This document shows, piece after piece, positions 32,236 through 36,356 of a stretch of 36,356 nucleotides of DNA. The stretch spans positions 1-36,356 of the forward strand of contig NZ_BFBX01000066.1 in NCBI RefSeq assembly GCF_003851045.1, read 5' to 3'. The notes under the pieces are model-generated. The model searched no databases, was not told the DNA's origin, and was given only the letters and a program-made list of their open reading frames with translations. The translations under genes and the position numbers were made by a program. How positions within the stretch are numbered: position 1 is the first letter of the stretch; the number at the start of each line of letters is the position of its first letter. Source of the stretch: Paenibacillus sp. 598K (lineage in GTDB: Bacteria; Bacillota; Bacilli; Paenibacillales; Paenibacillaceae).

Positions 32236-35200
32236 ATGAAAATGCAAAGCTACACAAGTCAGTTGAAGAAAATAGGAGTTGTTTTCCTAGCTTTTCTTCT
32301 ATTTTTTACAGGAACGGGAGTGAACTTAGGCACACTGGTCAGCTACGCTGATACACCGGATGTATATGTGGCGAGTGATGGCAATGACAACACTGGGGAT
32401 GGGACGCGCGAGGCTCCTTATGCTTCATTGCAGAAGGCTTATCAGGAAGTGAGCGACAACGGGACAATCTATGTTCTAGATGATATTACGTTTGTGCGTA
32501 TAAACGGGCTGTTTCTCAAGCTCGAATCGGACAAAGCGGTTACGATTTCAACGGCTCCCGCAGTCGAGAATCCGGCTGTCATTCAGCGTGGCGAGATAGG
32601 CAGTAGTTCAGGCGGGACGCTATTTGATATAACCAGTGGTAGTCTTACTTTGAAGGATATTATTGTTGACGGCAGCTTCGGGACAGGTCCATCCAATGGG
32701 CGAATCTTAAATGTCAATACAAATGCAGCTTTAACCATTGAAGAAGGGACGATTTTGCGCAACAACTTTTCCGCATACGAGGGAAGTGCAATCTTTTTAA
32801 TGGGCGCTAACCCCGTCTTGGAAATGACGGGCGGAGAAATCGTCGGTAATAAGCATGCCAGTACAGGCGCAGTCTATATCGGTGGAACTAATGCAACCTT
32901 TAGGATGACTGGAGGGACGATTACTGAAAATAGTGGGGGCGGCATACATGTCGTACAGGGGAGCCTCCACCTTTCCGGCGATGCCTTCATTACAGATAAT
33001 ACGTCAGGAGCTACACCACGAAATGTTTTTTTGGCCGGCTCAAACCTTCTTCGGTTGAGCGGTGACTTTACGGGCCAAGCGGGGATTACGGCCAATAATC
33101 GAATGACGGCAGGAAGCCAGTTCGGAATCGTAAATTCTGATGTCATGCCTGTAGCCGGATTGGGCAATCTGATTCCCGATACCGGTACTCTGGTTGCAGC
33201 GTATGCTGAGGGAACGTCTAATGTGGTATGGCGCGAAGTCGTAGCCGTGAACAAAACACAGCTGCAAGCGAAAGTGGATGAGATTCATGATGAAGCTTTG
33301 GTCTCGTCGGAGTATACGGTAGAGAGCTGGCAAACGCTGCAAGACGCGCTGGATGCCGCGCAAGCCGTGTTGGACAATGACGATGCCACTCAGAATGAAG
33401 TCGATCAGGCAGTTTCCCTACTGGGAGTCGCGAGAGATCAACTGACCGCTATCGCCGCTCCGCCAGCATCTCCGGGCGGGGTACGTAACGGATTGATCTC
33501 CTGGGTCGATGTGGGGAAAAGCGCGGAGATTACAAACGGCGATGTAACGCTTTTGAATGATTTGGCTGTCGATGAGAAGTGGGCGCGTCATAGTAACACG
33601 GCTAGCATTCCATACACAGCTAATTCGGCTAACTTTAACCCAGGTATTAAAATTACACCAACATCTGCATACTTCACAAAATCGACATTAGGCAGTACTG
33701 CGGATACAGAGCGTGAAGTCTTTTCTGTCCAAGCGAGCGAGAATTATGCAGGTTTCCCTTGGGATCTGGGTGGGACGGGATATGGCAATCCAGGAGCCGC
33801 CCAATACGGGTATAACAGTGGTCAAAGCATCCGCACTTATTTCGGTTCGACCGCCAACAAAACGGTTAGTGTGCAGGGAGCCGAGCTGAAGAAATCTCGT
33901 GTGATGAATATCTGGAGCTCTCAGAGCGAGGGATGGTCCTTTGCTTTGGACGGCAAGACTTTGCTGGAAGAGATTAATGGCCAAAATGCAGCCAACTTCG
34001 GCTATGCTGCAAGCAAGGTGTATATTGGCGCAGGACACAATAGCCGATTCAACGGTTCGATCTCGGAAATTATTGTGTTCAACAAAAAATTGGACGCCAA
34101 TGATCGTCTCAAGGTCAACAGCTATCTGGCTCTTAAGTACGGTCTCACCTTGCCTACAGATTATGTAGACAGCAGCGGCGACGCCATGTGGACACAAGGT
34201 GACAGCAGCGACTATAGCAATCGTATCGCCGGTATCGGGCGCGACGATCAGGCCGCCCAATACCAGAAACAGTCGCGCTCTCAGGAAGTCGGAGCCCATG
34301 TCACCATCGCAGTGGGAGATGCAATCGCGGCATCGAACGAGGACAATCTGAGCCCGATCATCAACGACAGATCCTATATCGTATTCGGCGATAACGGGAT
34401 GAGCACAAGCTTTGTAGATTCTGTCGATAGAGCTGATGAGCAACTGAAACGCACGGAACGTGTCTATAAAGTGAAGAAGACGAATTGGCAGGACACCAAC
34501 CTGCTCACGGATGAGGATACAACCATCACCTTGCAAGTCGATCCGGTAGAAGGAGCAGTCGATGGTCCGCTTTATGTTGTGTTCAGCGCGGATGACCAGT
34601 TTGATGAGGCCGACTCGTTCTATCTGATTGAGGACGGTCAGGTTACGATCCCTACCAAGGATTTTGGCGACGTGTCGTACTTTACGCTTGCGGCGTTGGT
34701 GCCGACGCTTGAGACGGCTGTACTGGAGCAACCCGAGACGGGCGGCCCCCGCATCGTGCTGACCTTGGACCAAGAGATTGGCCTATCCAATCTGAATGGC
34801 TTTAAAGTTACGATTAACGATATAGAAGTCGATATCAGCACAGTTAATTTTGAGGTTGACCCTGCACATCAGGATCAATTGATCTTGAAGCTGCCAGTGG
34901 GAACCGTGGTAACGGACAACGAAGTGAAGGTCATTTATGATGGGACAGGTACGCTGAAGGGGACAAACGGCGTTCCTGCCGCTCCATTCGAGCAGGTGGC
35001 AGCCGATGATTTTGCCTCCGCTTTGCAGATCACCGAGCCTAGCAGTCAGATTGTGAACGTCAGCTTTCCACCGATAGAAGGGACAGCCGTTCCAGGAGCA
35101 TCGGTCTTGATTATCATCAAAGATGCCGAAGGTCATGTCGTAAACGGCACCGACGTCATTACCTTCGTAACAGAGGACGGGACCTGGAGCTGCACGCTTC

Positions 35201-36356
35201 CTGTCGGTTTGCCAGAGGGCACTTATACCATAGAAGCCAAGGCTTATAAGGATGGCAAAACAGCCATCAAAACTAAGACGATGACCATTGTGGACAAAAC
35301 GGCGTTGCAATCGGAAGTCGATGAGATTAACAACGATCTGGTAGAGACGGATTACACTCCAGATAGCTGGCAAGAGCTGGAGCAGGCGTTGAACAACGCG
35401 CAGCAAGTGCTGGACAACGAAGAAGCCACACAGGAAGAAGTCGATCAGGCGCTGGAAGCGCTGGAGACCGCACGCAACCAGCTGCAGTTGATCACGGTCC
35501 TGCCATCGCCAGTAGCACAACTGAACGAAGAGGGCGTGCTGAGCTGGGATGAAGTTAACCATGCGGACAAGTACGAAGTAACAATTGAAATTGAAGGTGA
35601 AGAGCCACGCGTCATTGTAGTAGAGGAAGGAACGGAGCTGGATCTGTCCGGCTTGCAGCCAGCACTGGCACCGGGTACGTACAGTGTGACGGTTGTTGCC
35701 AAGTCGAACAGCCCGGCGTACTCGGATTCCGATCCGTCGGAAGAAGTGACGTATGAAGTCCCAGTGCCTGTAGTTGCCCTGGCGACTCCAGAAGCGCAAC
35801 TCGGCGAGAACGATGTGCTGACATGGGACGAAGTTACTCATGCAGACAGTTACGAAGTAACGATTGAGATCGAAGGCGGAGAGACACGCGTCATTGTAGT
35901 AGAGGAAGGAACGGAGCTGGATCTGTCGAGCTTGCAGCCAGCACTGGCACCAGGCACGTACAGTGTGACGGTCGTAGCGAAGTCGAACAGCCCGTTGTAC
36001 ACGGACTCCGATCCGTCGGAAGAAGTGACGTATGAAGTCCCAGTGCCTGTAGTTTCTCTGGCGACTCCAGAAGCGCAGCTGAACGAAGAAGGCGTACTGA
36101 GCTGGGATGAAGTTAACCATGCGGATTCGTACGAAGTAACAATCGAAGTCGAAGGCGAAGAGCCACGCATCATTGTAGTAGAGGAAGGAACCGAACTGGA
36201 CCTGTCGAGCTTGCAGCCAGCACTGGCACCGGGTACGTACAGCGTGACGGTCGTAGCGAAGTCGAACAGCCCGTTGTACACGGACTCCGATCCGTCGGAA
36301 GAAGTGACGTATGAAGTCCCCGTCCCTGTTGTCGCTCTGGCGACTCCAGAAGCGCA
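32236..36356 (+). CDS. Very large secreted repeat protein (beta-helix, FIVAR, LamG-like and Ig/Fn3-like repeats), 3' end outside window
   Basis: The frame is open for 1,373 codons with no stop, so the protein is partial. Order: signal peptide (KKIGVVFLAFLLFFTGTG, cleavage after SYA, residue 38); a right-handed beta-helix (from VYVASDGNDNTGDGTREAPY to about 320); a FIVAR domain (about 338-405, ESWQTLQDALDAAQAVLDND); a LamG-like region (GLISWVDVGKSAEITNGDV) with IAGIGRDDQAAQYQKQSRS (about 415-800); an Ig-like region; a second FIVAR domain (about 1020-1085, DSWQELEQALNNAQQVLDNE); then 93-residue repeats. FIVAR and beta-helix domains are typical of Gram-positive surface glycan-binding or glycan-cleaving proteins. 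ATG 32236 follows AAAAGGA; ATG 32242 is the alternative. The missing C-terminus may hold SLH domains, as in the other giant protein. Confidence 0.88.
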   Translation, partial: MKMQSYTSQLKKIGVVFLAFLLFFTGTGVNLGTLVSYADTPDVYVASDGNDNTGDGTREAPYASLQKAYQEVSDNGTIYVLDDITFVRINGLFLKLESDKAVTISTAPAVENPAVIQRGEIGSSSGGTLFDITSGSLTLKDIIVDGSFGTGPSNGRILNVNTNAALTIEEGTILRNNFSAYEGSAIFLMGANPVLEMTGGEIVGNKHASTGAVYIGGTNATFRMTGGTITENSGGGIHVVQGSLHLSGDAFITDNTSGATPRNVFLAGSNLLRLSGDFTGQAGITANNRMTAGSQFGIVNSDVMPVAGLGNLIPDTGTLVAAYAEGTSNVVWREVVAVNKTQLQAKVDEIHDEALVSSEYTVESWQTLQDALDAAQAVLDNDDATQNEVDQAVSLLGVARDQLTAIAAPPASPGGVRNGLISWVDVGKSAEITNGDVTLLNDLAVDEKWARHSNTASIPYTANSANFNPGIKITPTSAYFTKSTLGSTADTEREVFSVQASENYAGFPWDLGGTGYGNPGAAQYGYNSGQSIRTYFGSTANKTVSVQGAELKKSRVMNIWSSQSEGWSFALDGKTLLEEINGQNAANFGYAASKVYIGAGHNSRFNGSISEIIVFNKKLDANDRLKVNSYLALKYGLTLPTDYVDSSGDAMWTQGDSSDYSNRIAGIGRDDQAAQYQKQSRSQEVGAHVTIAVGDAIAASNEDNLSPIINDRSYIVFGDNGMSTSFVDSVDRADEQLKRTERVYKVKKTNWQDTNLLTDEDTTITLQVDPVEGAVDGPLYVVFSADDQFDEADSFYLIEDGQVTIPTKDFGDVSYFTLAALVPTLETAVLEQPETGGPRIVLTLDQEIGLSNLNGFKVTINDIEVDISTVNFEVDPAHQDQLILKLPVGTVVTDNEVKVIYDGTGTLKGTNGVPAAPFEQVAADDFASALQITEPSSQIVNVSFPPIEGTAVPGASVLIIIKDAEGHVVNGTDVITFVTEDGTWSCTLPVGLPEGTYTIEAKAYKDGKTAIKTKTMTIVDKTALQSEVDEINNDLVETDYTPDSWQELEQALNNAQQVLDNEEATQEEVDQALEALETARNQLQLITVLPSPVAQLNEEGVLSWDEVNHADKYEVTIEIEGEEPRVIVVEEGTELDLSGLQPALAPGTYSVTVVAKSNSPAYSDSDPSEEVTYEVPVPVVALATPEAQLGENDVLTWDEVTHADSYEVTIEIEGGETRVIVVEEGTELDLSSLQPALAPGTYSVTVVAKSNSPLYTDSDPSEEVTYEVPVPVVSLATPEAQLNEEGVLSWDEVNHADSYEVTIEVEGEEPRIIVVEEGTELDLSSLQPALAPGTYSVTVVAKSNSPLYTDSDPSEEVTYEVPVPVVALATPEA
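35503..36356 (+). repeat. Near-identical 279-bp (93-residue) tandem repeats
   Basis: Units begin at 35503, 35782, 36061 and 36340 (exact 279-bp period; the fourth is cut by the window end). Each encodes P-x-A-QL, LSWDEVNHAD.YEVTIE, RVIVVEEGTELDLS, LQPALAPGTYSVTVVAKSNS and DPSEEVTYEVPVPVV. The beta-strand pattern is Fn3/Ig-like. The nucleotide sequence is almost identical between units, including silent positions. Confidence 0.93.

Noticed and set aside
33688..36281. Long minus-strand open frames opposite the partial giant protein (361, 445 and 143 codons)
   Set aside because: The plus-strand frame has a signal peptide, FIVAR domains and a ribosome site. The minus frames are shadows with repeats inherited from it.
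35503..36356. Regular repeats as a CRISPR array
   Set aside because: The units are 279 bp, coding and in frame, with no short repeat/variable spacer pattern and no cas genes.

Overview
This window most likely comes from a Paenibacillus or close relative (Firmicutes, Paenibacillaceae) of mid G+C. The reasons are strong AGGAGG-type ribosome binding sites, TTG and GTG starts, a giant S-layer-homology surface protein, an AraC regulator fused to a siderophore-binding domain (Btr type), LytTR/GHKL signalling, and many intrinsic terminators. No rRNA, tRNA, CRISPR array, insertion sequence or phage gene was recognised.

Layout. 1-2.8 kb: a BmrR-like MerR regulator and an ABC-F ATPase. 2.8-3.0 kb: a structured intergenic segment of nested inverted repeats. 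3.0-7.0 kb (minus strand): a membrane-anchored TIMP/netrin-like protein, a cytoplasmic right-handed beta-helix protein and a four-helix membrane protein of actinobacterial appearance. 7.0-14.0 kb (minus): a 2,325-residue adhesin-like protein (VWA, DUF11, InlB-type repeats, three SLH domains). Divergent from it, 14.3-16.3 kb, is an AgrA/AgrC-like two-component pair, followed by a secreted beta-lactamase-fold serine hydrolase. 18.6-22.4 kb: small unknown proteins, the 3' remnant of a sugar-binding protein gene, a GH43-like propeller protein and a ketopantoate-reductase-like protein. 22.5-23.4 kb: a decayed stretch with an SDR tail remnant and a frameshifted unknown gene. 23.5-28.7 kb: an aldo/keto reductase divergent from a MerR gene, which overlaps a Btr-like AraC gene; then a Fur box, an iron-siderophore lipoprotein and a type-2 ferredoxin/flavodoxin-NADP reductase. 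28.8-32.0 kb: GNAT acetyltransferase, GlsB-type membrane protein, and a MATE efflux pump divergent from a TetR repressor. 32.2 kb to the end: a very large secreted repeat protein that runs off the window.

How the genes work together. The clearest regulatory unit is iron acquisition: Btr-like sensor/activator, Fur box, substrate-binding lipoprotein and a reductase of the type proposed to release iron. The activator's start lies inside a MerR gene whose divergent promoter has a textbook 19-bp spacer with a perfect palindrome. The TetR/MATE locus carries three related operators and two overlapping divergent promoters. Two long repetitive surface proteins, the TIMP-like protein and the secreted hydrolase show a large cell-surface investment.

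Nothing proves a wholly new system. The best candidates for new biology are the MerR/Btr overlap, the adhesin next to an Agr-like pair with no peptide gene, the structured element at 2.94-3.02 kb, and the 93-residue near-identical repeats at the right edge.
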